Assembly: GCA_902783155.1 (NCBI GenBank)
Contig: CACZPR010000011.1
Coordinates: 1-43,381, forward strand
Reading direction: 5' to 3'
From: an uncultured Spirochaetaceae bacterium
GTDB lineage: Bacteria > Spirochaetota > Spirochaetia > Treponematales > Treponemataceae
Length of the DNA: 43,381 nt
Shown here piece by piece: positions 15,926 to 23,917 of this stretch (its first letter is position 1; every line of letters starts with the position of its first letter). Position numbers and translations under genes: made by a program. The notes beneath the pieces are model-generated. The model saw only the letters and a list, made by a program, of their open reading frames with translations, ran no database searches and was not told the origin of the DNA.

Positions 15926-17836
15926 CTATTCATCCAGGATGGAACTGATGCTTTCCAATCCTTTTAGTGCAACACGGTTTTCCGGATCAATTGCAAGCAC
16001 ACTGTCATACTGCGTTCTGGCGGCTGAATAATTTTTTTCCGTCATGTAGACATTGCCAAGATTGTTTATCGCGGAGATATTTCCCTCTGACGCTGCTCTG
16101 GAGAATTCTTTTTTAGCATCCTCGTACAGACCTGCCCGGACATAGGCGAGACCGATTTTATTAGGGTTGCCGCTTTCCTTTGCATGCTCAATCACAACTG
16201 ACAAGTCGGATTTGATATAATCGTTTACGGCTGACTTGAACAATTCTTCCACGGCAGATTGCGACGGACGCTCAAGCACATCACCATAGCCTGTGAAGAT
16301 TGCTGGAGGGTAGATTTCCCACGCATAATGTGTCTCTATGAATTCGTAAGAGGCATTTTCGCTGCCAAGAATTTTTTCAATCTGGCGGCATCCTTTTTCG
16401 CGGCTCTTGGAAAAACCTTCCTCAAATGCTGCCATGGAAAGTGCGAAGTAAACTGTCTCATCCGTGATGACGAGTGTGTCTGGATTTGCGAAGTGGCTTG
16501 CGGCTGATGATGGCTTAAGCTGGGTGTCAACAAGAATCAAAAAATCATCTTCCATGGGGATGAATGCCGTGCCGATTCCGACAGATTCCAGACAGGATGC
16601 ATAAAGGATTCCAAGTTCGTCAAGGTCCCCGGAACTAAAGTCCATCGTCTGCAGTGGGTACTGAATGTAATCAGCTTCCTCTTTAAGATGATATGTTGAG
16701 TATGGAGTGGTTTTGTCACCCGAATTAACGATGCCACTTGTCCTAAGTGCGTCGAACATTGTGGCCGCGAACTGTACGTTGCGGTTCATGCCGGTGTAGA
16801 GCTTGTTGCGCGCAATTCCTGCCACGTATTTTGCATACTCAAGAACCTCGGGAGTGTCGGGTGAAATATAGGCGGCGAGAGATCGTGCGTCGCACCATAT
16901 ATACGAGTTGCGGTTGGAGATGGAAAGCGATATGCCCTGTACCGTTTTTTTCTTTTTTCCGAGAAGCTCGTACTCAATCGTGAGGTTTCCTGAAATCATT
17001 CCGTTTTCGGCAAAGCTCAGAAGGTCGGATGAAAAATCTACGGGAAGGTCCAGGGAGACATTCTGCATTTTTTTGATTACGGGAATCGACTCCGACTGCA
17101 ATGCGCTGGATGTGTATTTTCCAGCTGTAAAGCTTACGGTGACATTTTTTATTTCCGCTGACTCTCCGTTTGTGAGTATGACCGTGGCGACCGGATTTGT
17201 TTTATAAAGCTGCATAAAAAGAGGGTAGATTTCGCTGTCCTGTATGATGGTCGCATAGCAGGCATTTTTTGATGAGCGTTCCGTTGAAAAATTAAATTTG
17301 AGTGAGAGACCGAAAACTGGACCCGCCATCAAGGTCTTTGCCCCTCCTGTAAAAAGCGAGCCGAATCCTGTTGTTGTCAAGAATGAGTTCACGCCTGCGT
17401 TTGCGGATAAAGTCATCGTGGGGGTGAAGCGGAATCCGAACTCTCCATATGCACGGAAATATAAATCGGATGCGGCTTGCCTGTTGGTTCCGTCGGTAAA
17501 AGAGAAGTTGTAGAATCCTACGGCCCCACCTGCTCCGAAATAAAAGCGGGAGAAAATATTATGTCCGACACCCGCCCCAATTCCTCCGTAAATAAAATTT
17601 ACATAGGAACTAGAACCCTCGGGAGATTCTAGAAGAAAACTGCCCTCAGCGCCCACAGTCATCCAGTCAAAAAGATTTACGTCCCCCTGAACCGTCATGT
17701 TGAGCGCGGGCTTGTAATGATCCTTGATTGGAATGGCTAGTCCAGGATTGAGGCGCAGGGAAAAATCCAGAGCAAAGGCAGAAGTTGCCGACAAACATAA
17801 AGCCAGAAACGAAGAAACAAGTTTTTTCATAGACAC
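15926..17836 (-). CDS. Barrel/pseudo-transglutaminase/TPR protein
   Basis: The 636-aa protein is a paralogue of the next gene: signal peptide ending AFALDFS, a barrel-like N-terminal region (about 20-185), a middle Ig-like stretch (VATVILTNGESAEIKNVTVSF), and a transglutaminase-like domain at about 330-500. Here the active-site loop reads SSGDLDELGIL, with Leu405 in place of Cys, and the His motif reads DDFLILVD, so the fold is kept without the catalytic residues. A C-terminal TPR region (about 545-636; GLAYVRAGLYEDAKKEFSRA and NNLGNVYMTEKNYSAARTQY) is added. It may recruit substrates or partners for the active paralogue. GGAGG lies before the start, 23 nt after the upstream reading frame. 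Confidence 0.65.
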   Translation of the reverse strand: MSMKKLVSSFLALCLSATSAFALDFSLRLNPGLAIPIKDHYKPALNMTVQGDVNLFDWMTVGAEGSFLLESPEGSSSYVNFIYGGIGAGVGHNIFSRFYFGAGGAVGFYNFSFTDGTNRQAASDLYFRAYGEFGFRFTPTMTLSANAGVNSFLTTTGFGSLFTGGAKTLMAGPVFGLSLKFNFSTERSSKNACYATIIQDSEIYPLFMQLYKTNPVATVILTNGESAEIKNVTVSFTAGKYTSSALQSESIPVIKKMQNVSLDLPVDFSSDLLSFAENGMISGNLTIEYELLGKKKKTVQGISLSISNRNSYIWCDARSLAAYISPDTPEVLEYAKYVAGIARNKLYTGMNRNVQFAATMFDALRTSGIVNSGDKTTPYSTYHLKEEADYIQYPLQTMDFSSGDLDELGILYASCLESVGIGTAFIPMEDDFLILVDTQLKPSSAASHFANPDTLVITDETVYFALSMAAFEEGFSKSREKGCRQIEKILGSENASYEFIETHYAWEIYPPAIFTGYGDVLERPSQSAVEELFKSAVNDYIKSDLSVVIEHAKESGNPNKIGLAYVRAGLYEDAKKEFSRAASEGNISAINNLGNVYMTEKNYSAARTQYDSVLAIDPENRVALKGLESISSILDE

Positions 17837-17859
17837 AAGCCTCCAATATAATCCAGAGC

Positions 17860-18600
17860 TTATCTCTGCTTGATGTCCGTCATCACAACAGTACCGTCTG
17901 CAAAGTGGAAGATTGTCGTGTACCAGCTGCCGGAGGGAACCATTGTCAGGTAGTCTTCGCCATAAGTTTCGCTTCCAACGGCATGGTTGTTGGCTGGGTC
18001 CGGGGCATCCCAGTTAAAATAGTTTGTTGCCGGCTCGTTTATTGATTTGTTCAGCACCGCAATTCCGGTTTCAACACCTTTGCTTTCCCAGATTCGGGCG
18101 GCGTTTGCAACCTTTGTTGTTTCCGTGAGCTTGTCCGGGCAGTACATGGTATGTGCAAAAACTGGCCTGTCGCTCATTACCTGAAGACCGTTCAAGCCTT
18201 CCATACAGTTCTTTGAAAAACATGTCGCGTCGTTTATGCCTGTGTAAAGATACTCAGTGTAATAAAAGCCCTTGTCAACCAAAGACTGATTTCCGCTGTC
18301 ATTAAAACCGTAATAGGACTTTAACCTGACCCATGGCAAGTCGTTTGACCCAACATCCAAAGAGACATCATAGTACTTTTTGCCACTTTCATCAGTCATT
18401 TCGGTTGCGCACTGTTCCATAAATATTTCATCCGTTTGGCCCCAGGAATAAGTGCTATTTCCCGCATTGTATGAGATTTGCTGCAGATAGGCATTTATTG
18501 AAAAACCGCTGAAATCTGGTCTGTCTATTTTGTATATTTCATCATGTCCCCGTGTGTCAAAGGAAAGCCGCCATATATAATATTTGTACGTCTGATTGTC
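17860..18600 (-). pseudogene. In-frame continuation of the giant lipoprotein after TGA
   Basis: Reading on past the TGA at 18601-18603, the same frame stays open for 246 codons to a stop at 17860-17862. The first 60 codons (DNQTYKYYIWRLSFDTRG onward) contain no start with a ribosome-binding site; the first ATG is at 18420 and also lacks one. Composition matches the lipoprotein (Tyr, Asn, Asp, Ser, Thr rich; Trp-containing segments such as YNAGNSTYSWGQTDE). The end (YTTIFHFADGTVVMTDIKQR) looks like a natural C terminus. It is best read as the detached tail of the upstream gene, through a TGG-to-TGA change, or as a region reached by readthrough. Confidence 0.65.
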
Positions 18601-21576
18601 TCAGGGAATTTGGTTTCGGATCCAGTGCTGTTTTATATTTTCAATCAGCTCCCCCTTGATTGTGTTCAAAACAGGTACGCAGACTTTAGATGTGTTTCCT
18701 ACCTTATCCTGGGCTGTAATTACAAGAGTATAAAAACCTTCCTTTGTGTTGCCGTAGGGAAAATCGATGTAAGGATCCCCTCCAACACTGTTGACATTTG
18801 GTTTGTAATAAAGACTCTTTTTGAATGCCGAATAGTTTTTAAGCTCGTTCAGAGTATAGTTGACTGCGACAGGAGAAGACTTGTTTGAATTTGGAATCAG
18901 ATAATAGGTGATTTTTGTCTTCCCGTTTTCTTCCATAACAAGATTGTCTTCACCGTCTATTATATTATTTATTCTGTACGAACCTGATGAATGGAATAAA
19001 TCTACCGCATAATCTAGATTAATATTTGGTGGCAGAACATCCTGCTCCAGATCAAGGACAATGCCCGATGCACAGACATTCCTTGCTTCTTGAACTGTAG
19101 AATAGTTTGCATTAAGTTCGGGTAGCTGTATTGGCACATATTTTTTGTTGTCCGTCTTGTCATGGGCTTCGATATGGATGCCACAGAATGTATATGGAGC
19201 AGCCTGGATATATATTTCAGGTTTTGCAGATGCAGTGGATGGCTTTTTATAATTGAAACTATTATTGGAAGTATCAAATGACACTGGTGTAAAAGTATAG
19301 GCGATGTTGTGGCCGTCATATCCCTCTGCCTCGTAATCTTTGATGACAATTTTACAGAGTCCTGAATTCAATATGGGTACAAGGCTTATTTTTGCATTTG
19401 GATTTATGGGACCGAAAACTCCTGTCCCCATTGTTTGAGGTGGTGTTGAATTCCCGCTTGACACATTCATGTTTGACAATGTTGGACCGCTTCCGTAAAT
19501 ATTGAAATTATCCTGTCCATTCGGAATACTGAATTGTCCGATACGCCCTGTTCCGCTGGTTCCTTCATTTTTGACAATCTTTGTTACGGTGTAATCGACG
19601 CTGGATGTGCTGCAGGGAACTGGAAAGGCTCCGAAGTTCGGCATTGCATATATTTTTACTGAGCCTGTTTGATTTGCCCCCAGAATGTCATCAGGAAGAT
19701 TTATTGTTTGCATGCACATACTGATAAACCGTGATGACAAATCATCTCCTTCTGAGTTTAGAATTTGTTCACCCATTCCTGCATAAATAGCGGACTGTGA
19801 AAAAGTTTTTTCATTGCCGTTTACAGTATATTTTGTGTTGTATTGAATCAGGTAACAAATGTTTGTTGGAGTCATTGATTCCTGTGAAACACCGCTTAAT
19901 GTCACAAGTGAATCAAGGTCTTTAATTATCAGATTGGTGGTGGTACGACCGTCCATTTCAAGTGTTTCTTCACCAAGCTCCAGTCTTGGAAGCATGCGTT
20001 TTAAGATTGTCCTTGTGTTCCCGACCTGGTCGGTGCAAACAGTGTTTATGAACACAAGTTTATCGACATTCCTTGTAAATGTGAATTTACCGTTCGTGTC
20101 CTTTGCCGCCTTTGTGTCAATGGAATCTTCTGAATATCCCCAGTAGACTTCGACATCATAATCTGTGGAAAGACTCTCATAATAAACGTCTTTGGAATTG
20201 CCAGACAGTTTGAACGCTACAGTTTGATTTCCATTCCGGTCAACGGACATGTTTTTGAAATATTCTATAAGATTCTGTTCCGCCGCTTGTTGAGATTCTG
20301 TACTGGACATCGGGTCCGATATACCGTCTGGAGTCAATTCCTGGTATTCCGAGTCAAAATAAATGTTGTTGGTTTCTACTGTGCTGTCCTTCAAAACATA
20401 AAATGTGAACTTGCTGTCGCTGATGTTTTCTGCAAAATCCTGTGCGTACATTTCCAGTTTTATGATTCCGTCAAAGGCTGTCCTCATGTTGTACTCAATG
20501 CACCAGGCCCCTTTTGTTTCGTTCCATGTAGCCCTGCCGTTATTCGTTACAGATTCATTGCCGCTGGTTCCGTCCGAATATTTGCAGACCGTTTCCTTTA
20601 CATATAGTCCGGAAATTCCGGAGCCCACATCAGACCCCTTAAACTCAACATAAACTTTTCCCCCGACATGGTAGGTGCTGTAATCTTGCGGCGACGTCCA
20701 GAGCGTATAATCCTTGCCTGGAAGAGCCTTGTAATATTTGCTCTCCGTGTCTTTGGTGGAAAAGAGCTTTGCTTCCGTAATGACGGGCCTGTTGGAGTCC
20801 TGGGTTTTGTTTACGCGGTATTTGTGCTGGAAGGTGCCGGAGCCAGGGTTCCCGTATTCGTCCTTTAACTGGCTAAGGTCAATCCTTACAAAAATGTCTT
20901 TGGTAGCGGTGGACTCGTTCTTTTTAATCAGCAGATTTTCGTCTCCCTTGACGGTAGGAATGTAAAGGGTCTTGTAATCGTTTGAAAAATATGGCTCCTC
21001 AAAATACTGGGAAAGGCTCTGTCCATAGGCATCCGTAATGGTCGGGACAAAATAGTCGCCGGGTGTTACGCTCTGGTTGAACACGATTGCAATGGTGCTG
21101 TCCTGCTCGCGCCCGCCCTCGTAAAAATTAGGCCTGCATTCATCTTTAAGGGCATTAACTACGAATGTGCAGTCCGGTACAATCAGTATGTCATCTGAGG
21201 CTTTTAAAAGCTTGACCTGTGTCTTGTAGACCCCGCGTGAGTCGTTTCCGTCTATTTCCGTAAACTGGACATAAGTGCTCAGGTCTATGTTTGGGTCGGA
21301 CTTGCTTACCGCCTTGAGTCCCCTGTAGACGTACAGCTCTTTTTTTACGGTAAACTGAACCTCTATTGAATATCCCACCTTGCAGGTTTTGTCGCCGCTG
21401 GAAAGAAACGACCCCATGGTAGTGTCCTGCGAGACTATGAGCGTACAGGCTTTTGCGTTGGCCTCGTCAATCATCTGGTCCAGTTCATCCGATGCATTGC
21501 TGCCGTTCATGAAATTTTCACAGGAGATTAAAAAAATCAAAATCGCAGAAATAAACAGACAAAGGGCTTTTCTCAT
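18601..21576 (-). CDS. Giant Ig-like lipoprotein, cut by an in-frame TGA
   Basis: The 991-residue product has a lipoprotein signal with lipobox LISC (Cys19). SbsA/Big-like beta-sandwich modules follow: FNQSVTPGDYF with LSQLKDEYGNPG (about 165-255) and SDVGSGISGLYVKETV with YAQDFAENISDSKF (about 310-400), plus later Asp/Asn-rich modules (DQVGNTRTILKRMLP and AQDKVGNTSKVCV). It is predicted to be exported and lipid-anchored, probably on the surface, as an adhesin or scaffold. The frame continues in phase for 246 codons after the stop, so the full gene would be about 1,238 codons. It is first in an operon with the two transglutaminase-like genes and is controlled by the GTGCTGATT element upstream. 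Confidence 0.75.
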   Translation of the reverse strand: MRKALCLFISAILIFLISCENFMNGSNASDELDQMIDEANAKACTLIVSQDTTMGSFLSSGDKTCKVGYSIEVQFTVKKELYVYRGLKAVSKSDPNIDLSTYVQFTEIDGNDSRGVYKTQVKLLKASDDILIVPDCTFVVNALKDECRPNFYEGGREQDSTIAIVFNQSVTPGDYFVPTITDAYGQSLSQYFEEPYFSNDYKTLYIPTVKGDENLLIKKNESTATKDIFVRIDLSQLKDEYGNPGSGTFQHKYRVNKTQDSNRPVITEAKLFSTKDTESKYYKALPGKDYTLWTSPQDYSTYHVGGKVYVEFKGSDVGSGISGLYVKETVCKYSDGTSGNESVTNNGRATWNETKGAWCIEYNMRTAFDGIIKLEMYAQDFAENISDSKFTFYVLKDSTVETNNIYFDSEYQELTPDGISDPMSSTESQQAAEQNLIEYFKNMSVDRNGNQTVAFKLSGNSKDVYYESLSTDYDVEVYWGYSEDSIDTKAAKDTNGKFTFTRNVDKLVFINTVCTDQVGNTRTILKRMLPRLELGEETLEMDGRTTTNLIIKDLDSLVTLSGVSQESMTPTNICYLIQYNTKYTVNGNEKTFSQSAIYAGMGEQILNSEGDDLSSRFISMCMQTINLPDDILGANQTGSVKIYAMPNFGAFPVPCSTSSVDYTVTKIVKNEGTSGTGRIGQFSIPNGQDNFNIYGSGPTLSNMNVSSGNSTPPQTMGTGVFGPINPNAKISLVPILNSGLCKIVIKDYEAEGYDGHNIAYTFTPVSFDTSNNSFNYKKPSTASAKPEIYIQAAPYTFCGIHIEAHDKTDNKKYVPIQLPELNANYSTVQEARNVCASGIVLDLEQDVLPPNINLDYAVDLFHSSGSYRINNIIDGEDNLVMEENGKTKITYYLIPNSNKSSPVAVNYTLNELKNYSAFKKSLYYKPNVNSVGGDPYIDFPYGNTKEGFYTLVITAQDKVGNTSKVCVPVLNTIKGELIENIKQHWIRNQIP

Positions 21577-21608
21577 AATGCAACCTCCAATGATGGGTTA
21601 TTGTTACT

Positions 21609-21614
21609 ATTATA
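21609..21614 (-). promoter_or_regulatory. Extended -10 promoter of the lipoprotein operon
   Basis: On the minus strand TGGTATAAT gives a perfect -10 with the TGn extension. No good -35 lies at 16-18 bp, as expected for an activator-dependent promoter. The activator repeats begin 29 bp upstream of the -10. Confidence 0.6.
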
Positions 21615-21642
21615 CCATATAAACAATACAAATGAGAAAAAA

Positions 21643-21662
21643 AATCAGCACACAATCAGCAC
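21643..21662 (-). promoter_or_regulatory. GTGCTGATT direct repeats, two copies, 11-bp period
   Basis: On the minus strand two identical 9-mers GTGCTGATT lie at 21654-21662 and 21643-21651, exactly 11 bp apart, roughly at -41 to -60 from the likely transcription start. A 40-bp block around them (21628-21667) is nearly identical to 23570-23609 upstream of the other lipoprotein gene. Confidence 0.75.
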
Positions 21663-21677
21663 TATTTTTGAATCCAT

Positions 21678-21711
21678 AAAAAAATCCCGGGGCTCATTTC
21701 TGGACTCCGGG
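21678..21711 (-). terminator. Terminator of the 21787-23505 lipoprotein gene
   Basis: On the minus strand CCCGGAG, a loop, then CCCCGGG is followed by ATTTTTTT. A second hairpin lies between it and the gene stop (21731-21767; CAGCCATT/AATGGCTG extended to 13 of 14 pairs). Confidence 0.7.
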
Positions 21712-21786
21712 AAAAAAGAGGAGGGTTGCGCAGCCATTTTGAATTCTGTTGTGATTCAGAATGGCTGTTCTTTGTTCAATTGGTGA

Positions 21787-23505
21787 TTAACCCTGGTTGA
21801 ACTGCGTAAGCAATCCATGGTCGTCTTTACTTGCGGGTGTCGTTATCGAAGAATAACTGGTACTGGCGGCACTTGCCGGATAACTTGCGTTTCCTGTCAT
21901 TTCATATAATGTAAGGTCCATTTCATGCCCCAGCTTTATGGCGCTTCCATAAATTGCAATTGCTGAACCCATTGAACAGTATTTTGTACCAAGAGCTGTT
22001 CCATTTCTGAAATTCTCTTGGGCATCGCCATCTGTTAATATGCCTAGATTGTTGAATACAGAACCATGTGGGTCTCCAGTGGCATAATCAACAGCAAGAT
22101 ATGGAACATAACCGTCCAGATTCATCTCCGAAACCTTTGTGCCGGCTTCAGTTTTTGCTGTCTGTCCGTTAACACATTCTCCATTGCAGAGGACGACATC
22201 CTCTTTTCTGATTGCCGTCGTATTCACATAGATTGTAACACTGTCGCCATTGAAGTCCGCAATAATTGCATCCCTGTTGTAGTTTCTGTATTTATCAAGA
22301 ACAACTACATCATCGACTTCGTAACCTGTTGTGATTCCTTTTGCATAGTAATGCGCATAATCAACATAGGCATATTCTCCGCCATAAATTGTCTTAAGCC
22401 CTGTCGCTGTTTCTGGATTATCTACCGTGAATGCGCCTGCGGGTATCATCATGTAAATCGGATTTTGGGTGGTCGCACAGCTGTGGACGATAGACAGGTT
22501 GCTTGAATCGGCTTCGCTAAGATTTCCGTTATGCGAATCCATCCAACTTTTTTGGGCAGGAGTCATAAACACTATGGTCAAAAAACTGTTCATTGCAACG
22601 AAATTGTTTTTGCTCATTGTGAATGAATAGACATTGCTGTTTCCTGATTTTTCTGCAACCGCAACATCTTTTTCCTTGATTGCGGTTTTGCCAAGGAAGC
22701 TGTCTTTTCCGCTAAAGTGCAGCTGGTCGCCTTCGAGTTCCTTGTCATACTTGAAATCTATTTCACCACCGAAAGACTCCGGGAGAGTGACCTCTTCAAA
22801 AGTTCCACCAATAAGATTGATTTTCTCGGTTTCATTTTGTTTGTCGCTGTATTCGATGCTCAGCTTTGAGACCTTTGTTTTGTCGTCGAGCGGGGTTGCC
22901 GCATCAGAGTCCAATTCTGGTTTATCAACTTTGTCCATTTCGATGAAGGTAAAGTCCTCGGCTCCATCCTTGAGTTTGATTTCACCGATTGTTGATTTTT
23001 TGTTTCCGTTGTCAACTTTAAGCTGGACCTTTGATTCCGCCTCAATTTTTTCCACGGTGCAGCCTTCAAGTTTAATGGGAACAGCTCCTTCTCCAATTTT
23101 TTTGAAATGGTCTGAGGATGAGTTTGTTGCTGCTGCGTCCCGGAATCTGTTTGTACTTGGGCTGGAGCCTGTTGATGTCACCACAATTCTTGCGTCCCGG
23201 AAATTTCTGAGCGTGACATTGCTGGTAACTGCTGAACTGACTTTTATGGTGAGTCCCTGGTTGTTGTTTCCGTCCACAGTGAGTGCCTTGTTGATTAAAA
23301 TGGCACCTCCCGCAGAAGACTGGTTCAAGGTAACGGAGCCACCAGAAGGAGCCGCGTCAATCTGCGCCTGCAATGCTGTGTTCGAGTCATCGCTGTAGGT
23401 GATGCCTGTATTGCTTGGTCCTGTCGTTCCCTGGCATCCAGCAAACCCCAGTCCTGCCAGAAGAGCGGAAAAAAGGATTGCAGTAAGAAAACAAATCTTT
23501 TTCAT
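21787..23505 (-). CDS. Beta-rich lipoprotein
   Basis: The 572-aa protein has a lipoprotein signal with lipobox GFAGC (Cys24). Residues 45-110 (IDAAPSGGSVTLNQSS, ILINKALTVDGNNNQGLTIKV, NVTLRNFRDARIVV) look like turns of a right-handed beta-helix. An acidic lysine-rich middle follows (about 150-290), with repeated strands such as KLEGCTVEKIE and LIGGTFEEVTLP. The last 270 residues are a separate globular part with several Cys (LCNGECVNGQ). I recognise no enzyme motif. It is monocistronic, with its own terminator and a four-copy GTGCTGATT array upstream, so it is probably co-regulated with the operon downstream. Confidence 0.7.
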   Translation of the reverse strand: MKKICFLTAILFSALLAGLGFAGCQGTTGPSNTGITYSDDSNTALQAQIDAAPSGGSVTLNQSSAGGAILINKALTVDGNNNQGLTIKVSSAVTSNVTLRNFRDARIVVTSTGSSPSTNRFRDAAATNSSSDHFKKIGEGAVPIKLEGCTVEKIEAESKVQLKVDNGNKKSTIGEIKLKDGAEDFTFIEMDKVDKPELDSDAATPLDDKTKVSKLSIEYSDKQNETEKINLIGGTFEEVTLPESFGGEIDFKYDKELEGDQLHFSGKDSFLGKTAIKEKDVAVAEKSGNSNVYSFTMSKNNFVAMNSFLTIVFMTPAQKSWMDSHNGNLSEADSSNLSIVHSCATTQNPIYMMIPAGAFTVDNPETATGLKTIYGGEYAYVDYAHYYAKGITTGYEVDDVVVLDKYRNYNRDAIIADFNGDSVTIYVNTTAIRKEDVVLCNGECVNGQTAKTEAGTKVSEMNLDGYVPYLAVDYATGDPHGSVFNNLGILTDGDAQENFRNGTALGTKYCSMGSAIAIYGSAIKLGHEMDLTLYEMTGNASYPASAASTSYSSITTPASKDDHGLLTQFNQG

Positions 23506-23551
23506 AAATATCCTCCTGAAAATTAGTTTGTTAATTCAAAATTTATTGGGG

Positions 23552-23604
23552 ACTTAGCACGGAATCAGCACAAATGTGAAAAAAAATCAGCACACAATCA
23601 GCAC
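23552..23604 (-). promoter_or_regulatory. GTGCTGATT array on an 11-bp lattice, four copies
   Basis: Plus-strand complements AATCAGCAC lie at 23563-23571, 23585-23593 and 23596-23604, with a 7-of-9 copy ACTTAGCAC at 23552-23560. Starts are 11, 22 and 11 bp apart, so all fall on one helical face with one position vacant. The array ends 47 bp before the lipoprotein ATG. The ribosome-binding site is AGGAGG. Confidence 0.75.
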
Positions 23605-23680
23605 TTTTTTGGTTTTTGGAGGGGAATTTTCGATTATTCTGGAGTCGTACTTCAGATTGGTCGGGTAGAAAAAGACCTAA

Positions 23681-23917
23681 GCTTGCTAACCAGTTTGCTT
23701 TCGCAAACTGGCATATCTGTTTATTGTAAAATAGCACACTTGTCTGGTCGCAAGCTGGTGCTTGCTCACCAGTTTGCTCTCGCAAACTGGCATGTCTATT
23801 TACTGTAAAACAGCTCCTTTGTCTGGTCGCAAGCTGGCGCTTGCTTACCAGTTTGCTTTAGCAAACTGGCAGAATTTTTTATTGCAATATAGCACCTTTG
23901 TCGGCGGAAGAGACCAA
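23681..23917 (-). repeat. Three tandem 79-bp repeats carrying the ilvD 3' end
   Basis: Units start at 23681, 23760 and 23839, an exact 79-bp period. Each has a perfect 9-bp hairpin CCAGTTTGC-NNNN-GCAAACTGG, a smaller GCAAGC/GCTTGC hairpin at the junctions, and a copy of the end of ilvD. On the minus strand the units read DKGAILQ-stop (the true end), DKGAVLQ-stop and DKCAILQ-stop. The third unit overlaps the real ilvD terminus. Confidence 0.85.

Noticed and set aside
18601..18603. TGA as selenocysteine in the giant lipoprotein
   Set aside because: I see no bacterial SECIS-like stem-loop directly after the TGA and no redox motif or known selenoprotein family. A TGG-to-TGA change fits the context better.
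23543..23785. 80-codon minus frame upstream of the second lipoprotein
   Set aside because: It runs through the GTGCTGATT array and two repeat units, with no ribosome-binding site.
23681..23917. CRISPR-like array
   Set aside because: The whole 79-bp unit is repeated, including the would-be spacers, with a coding relic inside and no cas genes nearby.
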